A stretch of DNA of 64,000 bases from the NCBI RefSeq assembly GCF_000379085.1, contig NZ_KB905378.1, forward strand, positions 1,303,312 to 1,367,311. Reading direction: 5' to 3'. How positions within the stretch are numbered: the first letter of the stretch is position 1; each line of letters begins with the position of its first letter. The notes beneath the pieces were generated by a model that worked only from the letters and a program-made list of their open reading frames with translations, did no database searches and was not told the origin of the DNA. Position numbers and translations under genes: made by a program. This stretch comes from Halomicrobium katesii DSM 19301 (lineage in GTDB: Archaea; Halobacteriota; Halobacteria; Halobacteriales; Haloarculaceae). This document shows, piece after piece, positions 43,687 through 53,375 of the stretch.

Positions 43687-44004
43687 GTAGTGTTCAGATA
43701 AGAGATCGAGAGTAGCATCGTCGAGGCACCGAAAGCCCTCGTGCAGTTGCGGTCCCGCGGCTCGCTACGCGCGCTCCGCGTGCTTGCTTCGCCGGGGTTC
43801 CCGCAACTGCACTCGCCCTTTCATCCGCCAGGGTTCAGACGGTGAACCAGCCGATTCCTGGTGGATGAAAGGGCGAGGTGCGGTCGGCGGTTCTGCGGCG
43901 GCACTATCGAACGCAGTGAAGATATCCGCCACAGAACCGCCGAGCGTGCCGAGGGCTTTCGGTGTCTATATGTCAGTCAGTGCTGCTGCTTATCTGAACA
44001 CCGC
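43687..44004. mobile_element. Non-autonomous palindromic element (MITE-like, 318 bp)
   Basis: Perfect 13-base terminal inverted repeats, GTGTTCAGATAAG at 43690-43702 and its complement at 43989-44001 (16 bases with two mismatches from the ends), are flanked by an identical 10-base sequence CTGCGGAGTG at 43677-43686 and 44005-44014, which looks like a target-site duplication. Inside are nested inverted repeats: 43727-43741 with 43950-43964 (15/15), 43741-43752 with 43801-43812 (12/12), 43812-43832 with 43857-43877 (20/21, with an inner 6-base hairpin) and 43884-43895 with 43932-43943 (12/12). The fold is a closing stem with three side arms. No transposase is present, so movement would need help in trans. 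Confidence 0.78.
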
Positions 44005-44052
44005 CTGCGGAGTGTCCCGCACATTTATCACAGTCGAATTAGTGTGTGGAAT

Positions 44053-44307
44053 ATGGAGATTCCGCCGAAAGAGTACCTCCTCATGCGAGAGAGCGCATGG
44101 TCAAGCCGGTTAGAAATATTCTTCGCAGGAATGGTTTCCCTAGCCGTCGCAGTGGTCATTATATTTGCAATGGGACCAATCGTGCCCGATACAGTTTGGT
44201 ACGTCGAACTCCCGATAATCCTCTCAGTTGTTACTTTTTCTCTCACACTTTCCATAGTTCTTATACCATTTTTATTTTATCAAATTGGTATTGGTGTAAA
44301 ATCGTAA
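44053..44307 (+). CDS. Small two-helix membrane protein (84 aa)
   Basis: A short charged N-terminus is followed by two strongly hydrophobic segments (FFAGMVSLAVAVVIIFAMG and LPIILSVVTFSLTLSIVLIP). Codon use is AT-richer than core genes, suggesting acquired DNA. It ends 220 bases from the end of the convergent secreted glycine-zipper gene. A role as partner or immunity membrane protein is possible but unsupported beyond proximity. Confidence 0.6.
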   Translation: MEIPPKEYLLMRESAWSSRLEIFFAGMVSLAVAVVIIFAMGPIVPDTVWYVELPIILSVVTFSLTLSIVLIPFLFYQIGIGVKS

Positions 44308-44528
44308 AGAGAAGATATTCTTCCAATTGTCAGACTGAGCTGAGAGGGATCAGTCCTACTGTTCCTAAATCAACAGCTCAACCGTGCTAGGACACACCCC
44401 AAACTGCGGGATGATTAACAAGGTTGTAGATCCATCAAATCTCTAACTATTCATTTCCAGTGTCCCTCTGCCGATATATGATATCTTTGTAATCAGTTCT
44501 TGCTACAGCCAGCTCACTCCTTGATCTA

Positions 44529-45386
44529 TCAATCAGAAAGTGTACCCGACATGTGGATATCTCGTTCGAGATTTACTTGATACATTTTATTCGTGTCTGT
44601 GGGCATCCAATGCCCACTGACGAATGTGACAGCTGCCGGCAAGCACGTGTCGCCTGCACATAGGCCCATATCATACCCGCCGAAAGTCAGAATATTCGAA
44701 TCTTTCAGATGGTCAAACGCAAACCCGACGATTGTACCTACAACCCCACCGATAACAGTTGTCACAGGCGTGCTGGCAATGCCGGTTAGCAACCCAACTA
44801 TGATACCGGCAACTGTGCCAACTACTGTCCCGAGAACTGTCTTCGTTAGCGTATTAATATCATCGTAGTACTCAACTGAAGCACCAACAACATTGTGCTG
44901 GCCGTAATCAGATCCATAAGCCGGACATCCCTGATTTCGATCACCTTTGTATACCTTAGCTCGCTGGACTGTCTCTGCTATGCCACTCCCGGCTTCGTCA
45001 ATAAGATCATCATAAGCAGTTTCATCTTGCCAATCCTGACTGCTAACCATCTGTTGGGCTGCCTCAACGCTACCAGCTTCCAATTCATAGGTCTCAATAG
45101 AGTGTGTGCTTGCCGTAGTAGCGCTCACCTCTATATTTTTCTTTTCTGTTTTTAGAGCCAATTCGTGGACGTCTCCTGTCTCGGTATTTTTTGCCCGAGC
45201 AAAGCTATATACGCTTTCTTTAGTGACTACCGTTTCTCGGGCCTCCAGCTCAACTGGCGCAGGGTCTACGTCTTCGTGTCCTCTACCTCTTCCCCTGCGG
45301 GCTGCACCGACTGCTGGAATTGCTGATGCTCCGATTGTCGTACCTGCGATACTCAGGAACTGCCGTCGGTTTGTGTTATCTCGCAT
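44529..45386 (-). CDS. Tat-exported glycine-zipper protein, possible halocin-like precursor
   Basis: 285 residues. The N-terminus NRRQFLSIAGTTIGASAIPA is a Tat signal peptide with a likely AxA cleavage near AVGA. A charged central region leads to a 40-residue hydrophobic stretch (about 183-224) built of small residues in G-x-x-x-G spacing (VLGTVVGTVAGIIVGLLTG), followed by a C-terminal part with two Cys (CAGDTC) that may pair with Cys 154. This layout resembles membrane-active secreted peptides and halocin precursors, but no sequence match to a known halocin is claimed. Codon use is AT-richer than in the core genes. The ATG at 45386 starts the signal peptide. Confidence 0.6.
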   Translation of the reverse strand: MRDNTNRRQFLSIAGTTIGASAIPAVGAARRGRGRGHEDVDPAPVELEARETVVTKESVYSFARAKNTETGDVHELALKTEKKNIEVSATTASTHSIETYELEAGSVEAAQQMVSSQDWQDETAYDDLIDEAGSGIAETVQRAKVYKGDRNQGCPAYGSDYGQHNVVGASVEYYDDINTLTKTVLGTVVGTVAGIIVGLLTGIASTPVTTVIGGVVGTIVGFAFDHLKDSNILTFGGYDMGLCAGDTCLPAAVTFVSGHWMPTDTNKMYQVNLERDIHMSGTLSD

Positions 45387-45683
45387 TGCATTTTCCAATG
45401 AAGGGTATAGTTTAAAAATCTTTTCGTATGATATTAGCTGATATTTTGAAATACTACTTTCCCCATACTTTATTGCAGAATCTATATTGTAGATATTCAG
45501 GTCAAATACAGTCATTCCCGAGATATCTGATCCGATCTTGGGACTAGTCATCCAAACACCAACAAGAGTACGGTAGTCTCGACACTGAGGAACGTCGCAG
45601 CGACACCTGAGACTGACCGATCGTCCACTCCTGGGGGCGACTCGGTGGGGTATTAGTCGCTAGCGTCCCTTCTTCGGGATACG

Positions 45684-46517
45684 ATGGCAGAAGCGAAACC
45701 GGTCCAGCGAGCCGACGATCCGCTGGATCTGACTCTCTCCGAGGCGGAACTGGAAGCGTATCGCGATCACATCACCGACTTCATCGCCGAGCAGGCCGAC
45801 GCGGCCGGCGTCGAGACGGCGATCATCGGGCTCTCCGGTGGGATCGACAGCACGCTCACCTCGCATCTGGCCGTCGAGGCGCTGGGCGCAGCGAACGTCT
45901 ACGGGCTGGTGATGCCCAGCGAGGTCAACCGCGAGGAGAACATGAGCGACGCCGAGCGCGTCGCCAGCGAGCTGCTGGACATCGAGTACGACGTGATCGA
46001 GGTCGAACCGATCGCCGACGCCTTCCTCGACGGGTACCCCGACGCCGAGGGCGATCAGCTGGCAGTCGGTAATCTCCGGGTGCGCTGTCGGGCCGTACTG
46101 AACTACCTCGCCGCCAACCACCGGGACTCGATCGTCCTCGGGACGGGCAACCGAAGCGAGGCGCTGGTGGGCTACTTCACCAAGTACGGCGACGGTGCCG
46201 TGGACTGCCACCCGATCGCGAACCTGTATAAGGGCCAGGTCCGCCAGCTCGCCAAACACGTCGGCGTCCCGGACGACCTCGCGGAGAAGACCGCGAGCGC
46301 CGAGATGTGGCTCGACCAGACCGACGAGGCGGAGCTGGGCATCGACTACCCGACGCTCGACTCGATCCTCGCGCTCCACGTCGAGGGCGGCGTCTCCGCC
46401 TCGGCGACGGCCGCCGAGATCGGCGTCGACGAGGACGCCGTCGAACACGTCAGGACCCTCTACGAAGGGAGCAAGCACAAGCGCGCCGCGCCGCCGGGTC
46501 CCGACCCGCTGTTCTGA
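45684..46517 (+). CDS. nadE: NAD synthetase
   Basis: 277 residues with the intact pyrophosphatase loop LSGGIDST, followed by YGLVMPSEVN, LGTGNRSEALVGYFTKYGDGAVD and NLYKGQVRQLAK. It amidates nicotinic acid adenine dinucleotide to NAD+ using ATP and ammonia (or glutamine-derived ammonia); no glutaminase domain is present, so ammonia is the likely nitrogen source. It contrasts with the divergent paralog at 38456-39307. Confidence 0.95.
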   Translation: MAEAKPVQRADDPLDLTLSEAELEAYRDHITDFIAEQADAAGVETAIIGLSGGIDSTLTSHLAVEALGAANVYGLVMPSEVNREENMSDAERVASELLDIEYDVIEVEPIADAFLDGYPDAEGDQLAVGNLRVRCRAVLNYLAANHRDSIVLGTGNRSEALVGYFTKYGDGAVDCHPIANLYKGQVRQLAKHVGVPDDLAEKTASAEMWLDQTDEAELGIDYPTLDSILALHVEGGVSASATAAEIGVDEDAVEHVRTLYEGSKHKRAAPPGPDPLF

Positions 46518-46548
46518 CCGCCGGTGGCGGCTCGGACGGGCGACGCCG

Positions 46549-47256
46549 TCAGCGGACCCGTTGCTCGGGCCCGCGCCCGATGTACTCGGCCATGAACTGC
46601 CGCATCGTCTCTTCGTCGTACTCGTCCATGTCGAGGCGCTTGGTCCAGGCCGTCAGGACGTAGGTCGCCTCCGGGTCCTCGACCGGCGTCGGGACCGCGA
46701 GGAAGCTCATGAAGTCGTCCGTGTACCGGTTCCCGTACTGCCGGAAGCTCTCGCGAACGTCCGGATCGATACCGTCGGGATCGTAGTAGACGACGATCGC
46801 CCCGTGTTCCAGCGCGTGGACGACATCGCCCAGCGGCGGCGCGGTCTCGTCGTCGTAGTACCCGCCCGTCGCCCAGTCGGCGTAGTGTGGCCCGGAGGTC
46901 GGCGGCATGTGCTCGTAGGTGAGCTCCGTGCCCCGGTCGACGTGGGTCCGCCCCTCGGACTCCTGGGTCGTCACCTGCGAGACGACCGCCTGATCGCCGC
47001 TGTCTGGGAGACTCGATCCACCACCGCCCGCGCCCATGAAGGCGACGACGTAGACCACGACCGCGATCGAGAAGCCGACGACACCGATCAGGATAGCCGG
47101 CCCCAGCGAGAGACTCCGGCCCTCGTCGCTCCCGTCGTGCTCGGCGACCCGCCGCTGATCGATCGACCCCAGCTCACCCTCGTGGGCGCTGCCGAGGTGA
47201 TCGAGGTACGCGTCCTCGCTGTCGAAGGACCCGTCACAGTACTCACAGTCAACCAT
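46549..47256 (-). CDS. C2H2 zinc finger plus membrane-anchored DUF3105 protein
   Basis: 235 residues. An N-terminal C2H2-like finger (DCEYCDGSFDSEDAYLDHLGSAH) is followed by a single membrane helix near residue 55-75 and a DUF3105 domain with the blocks PPTSGPHYADWAT and HALEHGAIVVYYDP. DUF3105 is of unknown function and usually lies outside the cell. The enoyl-CoA hydratase gene ends 26 bases upstream on the same strand, so the two are probably co-transcribed. Confidence 0.83.
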   Translation of the reverse strand: MVDCEYCDGSFDSEDAYLDHLGSAHEGELGSIDQRRVAEHDGSDEGRSLSLGPAILIGVVGFSIAVVVYVVAFMGAGGGGSSLPDSGDQAVVSQVTTQESEGRTHVDRGTELTYEHMPPTSGPHYADWATGGYYDDETAPPLGDVVHALEHGAIVVYYDPDGIDPDVRESFRQYGNRYTDDFMSFLAVPTPVEDPEATYVLTAWTKRLDMDEYDEETMRQFMAEYIGRGPEQRVR

Positions 47257-47282
47257 CGTCTCGTAGTGTGCCCGGAACGGCT

Positions 47283-47975
47283 TCAATCCTTGCGGTTGGC
47301 CCGCGCTTCGACGAGGGCCGCGAACGCCTCGCGTTCCCGCTCGGACTGGCGGTCGCCGTCGGCCGACTCGGCGAGCAGCCCCTTGATTGTCCGGACCGCT
47401 CCGGCGTCGTTGTCGGCGACCGCGTGTGCGACCGCCAGAGGATCGTCGACGATCCGCGAAACCAGGCCGACCCGCAGTGCCTCCTCGGCGTCGACGACGC
47501 GACCGGACAGCGAGAGGTCCATCGCCACGCTCCGGCCGACGGTGTCGACCAGCCGATCGGTCCCGCCCCACGCGCCGAACAGCCCCAGCGTCACGCCCGA
47601 CTCGGCGAACGTCGAGCGGGGCGTACAGACCCGCAGGTCACAGGCCAGCGCGAGTTCGACGCCCCCGCCGCGTGCCGCCCCGTCGATGGCCGCGACGGTC
47701 GCCCCGTCGTAGCCAGCCAGCGCGTCCGCGACGGCCTGGCCCAGCCGCGAGAACGAACGCGCGTCGTCCCCGTCGAGGGCGTCGACGGTGGCCAGATCTG
47801 CGCCGGCACAGAACGCCGACCCAGCGCCCCGAACTGCGACTACCGGCACGCTCGCGTCCGCGAGTCGATCTCGCAGCGCCGCCAGCGCGTCGGCCGTCAG
47901 CGCGTTGCGGCTGTCGGGCCGGTCGATCGTCACGACCAGTACCTCGCCCGTCCGCTCGGTCCGTATCGTCCCCAT
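47283..47975 (-). CDS. Enoyl-CoA hydratase/isomerase family
   Basis: 230 residues, slightly shorter than the usual 255-260. Crotonase-fold signs are TIDRPDSRNALTADAL, the oxyanion-hole motif GAGSAFCAGADL and AIDGAARGGGVELALACDLRV. The Glu pair of true hydratases is not obvious in LGLFGAWGGTDRL, so the reaction may differ. It is upstream of the DUF3105 gene. Confidence 0.85.
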   Translation of the reverse strand: MGTIRTERTGEVLVVTIDRPDSRNALTADALAALRDRLADASVPVVAVRGAGSAFCAGADLATVDALDGDDARSFSRLGQAVADALAGYDGATVAAIDGAARGGGVELALACDLRVCTPRSTFAESGVTLGLFGAWGGTDRLVDTVGRSVAMDLSLSGRVVDAEEALRVGLVSRIVDDPLAVAHAVADNDAGAVRTIKGLLAESADGDRQSEREREAFAALVEARANRKD

Positions 47976-48029
47976 GCCCGACCCGACGTTTCCAAAGGTC
48001 TTTGCCCTTCCCGTCGCTAGGCGAAGGTA

Positions 48030-48677
48030 ATGGAGGAAGCCGCTGCGGTCCGACGAGCCGCACTGGCGGCAGTCGACGACGTCGACCCCGCTCGTCTGCG
48101 CGACCGTATCGAGGACCGGCTCGACGCCGCCTCGATGACGCCCGGCGTCTGCACGCTCGTCAGCGCGAGCGCCGCCGGCTGCGATGGACAGCTCGACGGC
48201 ATCAGCGACCGCGCCGCCGGTGTCCAGTTGATCTACGAGGGACTCCGGCTGACGCGGGCACTCGCCCACGACGACCCCTGGGCGGGCGGCGACCGCGACG
48301 CCGCCGACCTGGACGTTCTCATCGCCGACATCCTCGTCTCGCGTGGGTTCTACCTGCTGGCCCGAACGGAGGCCGCCGACGCCGCCGTCGACGTAGTCCG
48401 GGCGTTCGGTACCGACCAGACCGTCCGCCGCGAAACCGACGACCCCACGCTCGATCGGAACCTCGAAGCCGACGTGCTCGAACTCGCCGCCGTGGCCGGC
48501 GTCACCGCCGCCGGGAACCGACCCGCGCCACGCCTGCGTGAGTACGCCAGCGACCTCGTGACCGACGGACTGCCACCTGTCGAGACGTTTGCCGAGGAGG
48601 ACGTTCGCGAGACGCTCGCGACGCTGACGACCGACACCACGAGCGCCGACGGCGTCCGCACCTCGGCCGACCACTGA
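48030..48677 (+). CDS. DUF7114-type conserved haloarchaeal protein
   Basis: 215 residues, almost wholly helical (RRAALAAVDDVDPARLRDRI, DLDVLIADILVSRGFYLLAR). The helical pattern with short Asp-rich stretches recalls isoprenoid synthase-like folds, but no DDxxD motif is present, so catalysis is unproven. It is divergent from the enoyl-CoA hydratase gene with 54 bases between starts. Confidence 0.7.
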   Translation: MEEAAAVRRAALAAVDDVDPARLRDRIEDRLDAASMTPGVCTLVSASAAGCDGQLDGISDRAAGVQLIYEGLRLTRALAHDDPWAGGDRDAADLDVLIADILVSRGFYLLARTEAADAAVDVVRAFGTDQTVRRETDDPTLDRNLEADVLELAAVAGVTAAGNRPAPRLREYASDLVTDGLPPVETFAEEDVRETLATLTTDTTSADGVRTSADH

Positions 48678-48744
48678 GAGAGAGTAGCGTGCCGTCCCCG
48701 AATCGTAACGCCTAAAGACAACTCCGGACAACGGATGAATGCGC

Positions 48745-48816
48745 GCCTGGGTAGCTTAGAGGTAAAGCGCGTCCTTGGTAAGGACGAGAGCCCGGGTTCA
48801 AATCCCGGCCTAGGCT
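48745..48816 (+). tRNA. tRNA-Thr (anticodon GGU)
   Basis: A cloverleaf can be drawn: acceptor 48745-48751 with 48809-48815 (one G-U pair), D stem 754-757/765-768, anticodon stem 770-774/782-786 with loop TTGGTAA (anticodon GGT at 48777-48779), T arm CCGGG-TTCAAAT-CCCGG at 48792-48808, discriminator T816 as in archaeal threonine tRNAs. CCA is not encoded. A box-A-like CCTAAAG lies about 30 bases upstream. No intron is present. Confidence 0.95.
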
Positions 48817-49169
48817 CTTTCTGCCGTACACGACTTATACGCGCACTTTACAGATTTATCTGTCTTGAACACAACATAGTCAAAACAGCCTTGTCTCACT
48901 AAACAGGGTATCCCTCGCTGTATGGTGATTCTCCAAACTATCAGAACACACAAATCAACCCGCAGACTGCGGCGGGATAGCCCCGAAATTGACCGGGAGC
49001 GCATCCTCAGGGACACACCTGATTTCGCTAATCTGTGCTCGCAGAGGAACGAGTGAAGTGTAGTCAGGAACCTGATAGAATATCCCTCGATGCGGCTATC
49101 CACGACGATTACGCGGCGAATGGAGTGCCGCCGAAACGACTATTGGTAAGACCAGCGTATTACGTCTAT
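48817..49169. other. Spacer after tRNA-Thr
   Basis: About 350 bases of AT-richer sequence. No gene was supported. No second copy of the tRNA 3' end was seen downstream, so an attachment site could not be confirmed. Confidence 0.5.
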
Positions 49170-49728
<559 letters not shown>

Positions 49729-49880
49729 GTAATAGAACATCCTCAATGCGGCGAGATACAGGTAGAGGATTCAGCGGATTTGTCCCCTGTAATCGGTCGT
49801 AAGGGCTGTGTTGAATCACTAGACAGCGTCGGGACAGGTCAGTAAATCAAAGGCGTTGAAGCGGGAGACTCCGGTTGTCC

Positions 49881-50186
49881 ATGACCCAAATCTCCCGCTT
49901 CATTGGGGAAGTTGTGCCGGTCGCTAAAAGAGTCACGGGCGATGGAGACGAATCCGCCGCTCCGGAAGGAGGCGGCGGATTCGCCGACTATGCGTTCGTT
50001 TCTCTCCATTGTCTCCGGGTTTACCTCGACACGTCCTATCGGATGACTATCGACCTGCTGAAGGAGATGCCACAAATAATCGGGGAGATCGGCCTTGAAG
50101 CGGACGATCTCCCTCATCCATCAACGTTGTGTAAAGCATTCGATGATATGAGCATGAGCGACCGGCTACGCTCTTGCTCAAGCTAG
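49881..50186 (+). pseudogene. IS5-family transposase, N-terminal fragment
   Basis: The product starts MTQISRFIGEVVPVAKRVTG and continues with ESAAPEGGGGFADYAFVSLH and SYRMTIDLLKEMPQIIGEIG, the N-terminus of common haloarchaeal IS5-type transposases. After about residue 90 the homologous sequence stops and the frame ends; the DDE catalytic part is absent. An IS1595 element follows at once, so the fragment was probably cut by that insertion or by a deletion. Confidence 0.82.
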
Positions 50187-50234
50187 CGAAAAGACTCCGT
50201 TGTATGGAAAGCATCCCGTCTCCTGCTATCAGCT

Positions 50235-51209
50235 GTGACCAAACAACCAGCATTCGGCGGGATGCTTCAGCAACTTGTATCGCTTGGCGCTTTGGAGTTT
50301 CGGCCCGAGCCGCTCGACGCCATCGTCGAGCGGCGTCTCAAGACCATCTGGGAACAGGCACCCTGTCCTGATTGTGGCGCGACAACCATCCGAACCTACG
50401 ACGATCTCGACCGTATCTGGTGCCGTGGCTGCGGCTTCATGAGTACCTACACGTTCGGTACACCGTTCTACGACGCGGAACTCGCCCCCGGCGAGTTCCT
50501 CGTCGCCTTCGTCCTCTACGCTGATTCGTTGCTCAGCATCAATCAAATTGCTTCCCTACTTGATCGGGCGTACAACACGATTCACTCGGCGATTCGTGAC
50601 GTGGAAGCCGCGTTCCAGCGCGGCTTCCCCGTCGTCTGGGATCGCATCGATCACACTCTCGACGGGCCAACGCAGGTCGATGAAACCCAGCAGGTCTGCT
50701 CTGGGTACAAGGGACGCGACCCACCGCGGGACGGTCTGTCCCGCGGCGGGTCGCCAGAGGGCGGTCGCACACGCTGGAGCGGTGAGCAGGGTGATGAACT
50801 GACGCTCGTCGCGGCCTGCCGCGACGTGCTTCGCGTGGTTTCTGCTGAGGAAGGAACGAAGTTCAAGGACGAACTCAAGCCAGTGATCGAAGAAGCTGAA
50901 GACCTCTCCCAGCGACTGGGAGAGGTCTGGACGGATGAGTACCCGCCGTATCAACAGATGGAGCACGACCACAGAACGGTGGTTCACGACGAAGCATACG
51001 TCTCAGATGCGGGTGTTCACACCAACCAAGCTGAGTGTCTCTGGTCGTTGTTGCAACCGTGGATCGAGAAATTCCGCGGCCTGTCCAAGCAGGGCTTGGA
51101 ACAGGCCGCTCGTACCTACGGCTTCCTGCGGTCATTGAATCTCGCTGGCGCACCAATCCACGGACTCGTTGACTGCTTCGCTGCCGATATTTTTCGCCAG
51201 TCTGCGTAA
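50235..51209 (+). CDS. IS1595-type transposase
   Basis: 324 residues. A zinc ribbon (CPDCGATTIRTYDDLDRIWC) and a helix-turn-helix precede the catalytic part DGPTQVDETQQVCSGYKG ... WTDEYPPYQ ... HTNQAECLWSLLQPWIEKFR, in which Asp, Asp and Asn/Glu positions match the ISXO2-like DDE(N) core of IS1595. A charge-rich insert (about residues 155-175) is present. The frame appears intact. Start GTG at 50235; a small hairpin (GCATCCCG/CGGGATGC) surrounds it. The element ends were not defined. Confidence 0.85.
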   Translation: MTKQPAFGGMLQQLVSLGALEFRPEPLDAIVERRLKTIWEQAPCPDCGATTIRTYDDLDRIWCRGCGFMSTYTFGTPFYDAELAPGEFLVAFVLYADSLLSINQIASLLDRAYNTIHSAIRDVEAAFQRGFPVVWDRIDHTLDGPTQVDETQQVCSGYKGRDPPRDGLSRGGSPEGGRTRWSGEQGDELTLVAACRDVLRVVSAEEGTKFKDELKPVIEEAEDLSQRLGEVWTDEYPPYQQMEHDHRTVVHDEAYVSDAGVHTNQAECLWSLLQPWIEKFRGLSKQGLEQAARTYGFLRSLNLAGAPIHGLVDCFAADIFRQSA

Positions 51210-51287
51210 GAGCGAAAAAAGAAGCGCTGCTCGGCAACCAGTATATAATTACTGCGGCGAGATGGAACCGAACAGAACGCCCGCACC

Positions 51288-51298
51288 ACAATTATATT
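51288..51298 (+). promoter_or_regulatory. AT-rich promoter element of the Rieske-TPP gene
   Basis: ACAATTATATT lies about 24-34 bases upstream of the ATG at 51322, the expected place for a TATA box with almost no leader. Confidence 0.45.
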
Positions 51299-51321
51299 CG
51301 TACTCCTCGGGTCATGTTTGT

Positions 51322-53316
51322 ATGCGCGAGAACTCGTCCTCGGACACGCCACACGAGGGCATGACGTGGTACAAGGCGCTTTCTCCGGACGAACTCCCGG
51401 AGGGGCGAGTCACGGCTATCAGCTGTGGCGACACGACCGTGGCAGTGACCCACTACGACGGCGAGTACGCCGCGCTCGACAACAATTGTCCACACCAGGG
51501 CGGGCCACTGGGTGAAGGGTCGATCGAGACCGGCTGTCTCCGGTGTCCCTGGCACGGCTGGGACTTCGACCCGCTGACCGGCGAGACGCCCGGCCCACAC
51601 GACGACTCCGTCGAGAGCTTTCCGGTCGAGGAACGCGAGGACGGTATCTACGTCGGCTTCCCCGAAGAGAAACCCCACGAGCGGACGGTCTCGAACGTGA
51701 TCGCCGAGACGCTGACGAACTGGGGCGTCAGGCAGGTGTGGGGCATCGTCGGACACTCGAACCTGGGGCTGGCCGACGCGCTCCGTCGGGAGGCAGAGAG
51801 CGGCGATCTCACCTACTACGGCGTCAGACACGAGGGTGCCGCCGCCTTCGCGGCGTCGGCGTACGGAAAGCTGACCGGCCGTCCGGCGGCCTGTTTCTCC
51901 ATCGCCGGCCCCGGCGCGACGAACATGCTCACCGGGCTGTGGGACGCGAACGTCGACCGCTCGCCGACGATCGCACTCACCGGGTAGGTCGACTCGCAGG
52001 TGCTCGGGACGGGCAACTTCCAGGAGGTGGACCTCGAAGCCGCCTACGGCGACGTCGCCGAGTTCGAGGCGACGGTGCTCCCGGACAGCCAACACGCCGA
52101 ACTCGCGACGCGTGCCGCGAAGACGGCCATCCTCGAACGCGGCGTCTCGCACCTTATTTTCCCCGACGAGATCCAGACCCAGTCCGCCGAGGGCGTCGAC
52201 CCCGGCGATCCGGAGGGGCGCATCACCGACCGTGACATCGCACCCCCGGAGGACGACCTCGCGGACGCGGTCGACCTCCTCGAGAGCGCCGAGCGACCGG
52301 TCATCGTCGTCGGCCACGGCGCGCGCTTCGAGATGGACGGCATCGTCGACCTCGCCGAGCGGCTGGACTGTCCGGTCCTGACGACGTTCAAGGCGAAGGG
52401 ACAGATTCCCGATTCGCACCCGCTCGCGGGGGGCGTCCTCGGGCGGAGCGGCACGCCCATCGCGAGCCACTTCATGAACGAGTCGGACCTGCTGGCGGTC
52501 TTCGGCGCGAGCTTCTCGAACCACACGGGCATCGCCGAGTACAAACCGACGATCCACGTCGACTACGACGCGATGACGCTGGGGAAGTTCCACAGTATCG
52601 ACGTCCCCGTGTGGGGCGAGATCGGCGTCACCGTCGGGAAACTGCGGGACAGGCTCCCCGAGGGGGGCGACCTCGCCGCCGAGAGCCAGCGCGAGGAACT
52701 CGCCGAGCGGTGGGAGATCTGGCGCGAGGAGAAGGCGACCCGCCGGGCAGGGACGCCCGAGCGCGGCGTCAACTACGCGACAGTGTTTGAGGCGATGAGC
52801 CGCCTCGTCCCCGACGACGCGATCGTCCCGGTCGACGTCGGGAACAACACCTACGCCTTCGGCCGGTACTTCGAGCCCGAGCACCAGTCGGTGCTGATGT
52901 CGGGCTATCTCGGCTCGATCGGGTTCGCCTTCCCGGCGGCACTCGGTGCCTGGGCCGCGACCCAGGAGCCGGAGTCGCGGTTCGCCGGCCGCCCGGTCGT
53001 CTCGGTGTCCAGCGACGGCGGCTTCGGCCAGTACATGAGCGAGTTCACGACCGCGGTCAAGTACGAGATGGACCTCACGCACGTCCTGCTCAACGACGAC
53101 GAACTCGGCAAGATCAGCAAGGAACAGCGCACCGGCGGCTGGGACATCTGGCAGACCGACCTCGTCAATCCGGAGTTCGCCGACTTCGCGGAGAACTGTG
53201 GCGGGTACGGGGCCTACGTCGACGACGCGGCGAACCTCGAGGACGAACTCGAGGCCGCGATCGCTTACGACGGTCCGGCGCTCGTCGAGATCAGCACCGA
53301 CTCCGATCCGATCTGA
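51322..53316 (+). pseudogene. Rieske-thiamine pyrophosphate enzyme fusion, interrupted by an amber codon
   Basis: One frame of 664 codons with a single TAG at codon 222 (51985-51987). Residues ~15-115 are a Rieske [2Fe-2S] domain: NNCPHQGGPLGEG and LRCPWHGWDF (CxH...CxxH). Residues ~125-664 are a pyruvate-oxidase/acetolactate-synthase-like TPP enzyme: VWGIVGHSNLGLADAL, HEGAAAFAASAYGKLTG, PGATNML, and the TPP motif SDGGFGQYMSEF...LLNDDELG. The stop replaces the residue in TG-VDSQVLGTG where a Gln (CAG) would be expected, a single C-to-T change. Downstream codons remain undamaged, so the mutation is recent or the protein is made by readthrough; restart at GTG 52000 could give a headless TPP enzyme. 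Confidence 0.85.
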
Positions 53317-53375
53317 ATCACTCCGTTCGCAGCGACGAACGCTGCCATACCTCCCTCACAGCGTCTCGATACTAA

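Noticed and set aside
44053..44307. Immunity gene for the glycine-zipper protein as a firm call
   Set aside because: Only proximity supports it; the genes are convergent and not in one operon, so it is kept as a hypothesis.
48817..49169. Minus-strand frame and an attachment-site repeat after tRNA-Thr
   Set aside because: The frame (about 97 codons) lacks haloarchaeal composition and motifs, and no second copy of the tRNA 3' end was found.
51985..51987. TAG read as pyrrolysine
   Set aside because: Pyrrolysine systems are not known from haloarchaea, the family has Gln at this place, and no pyl genes are in the window; a CAG-to-TAG mutation is simpler.
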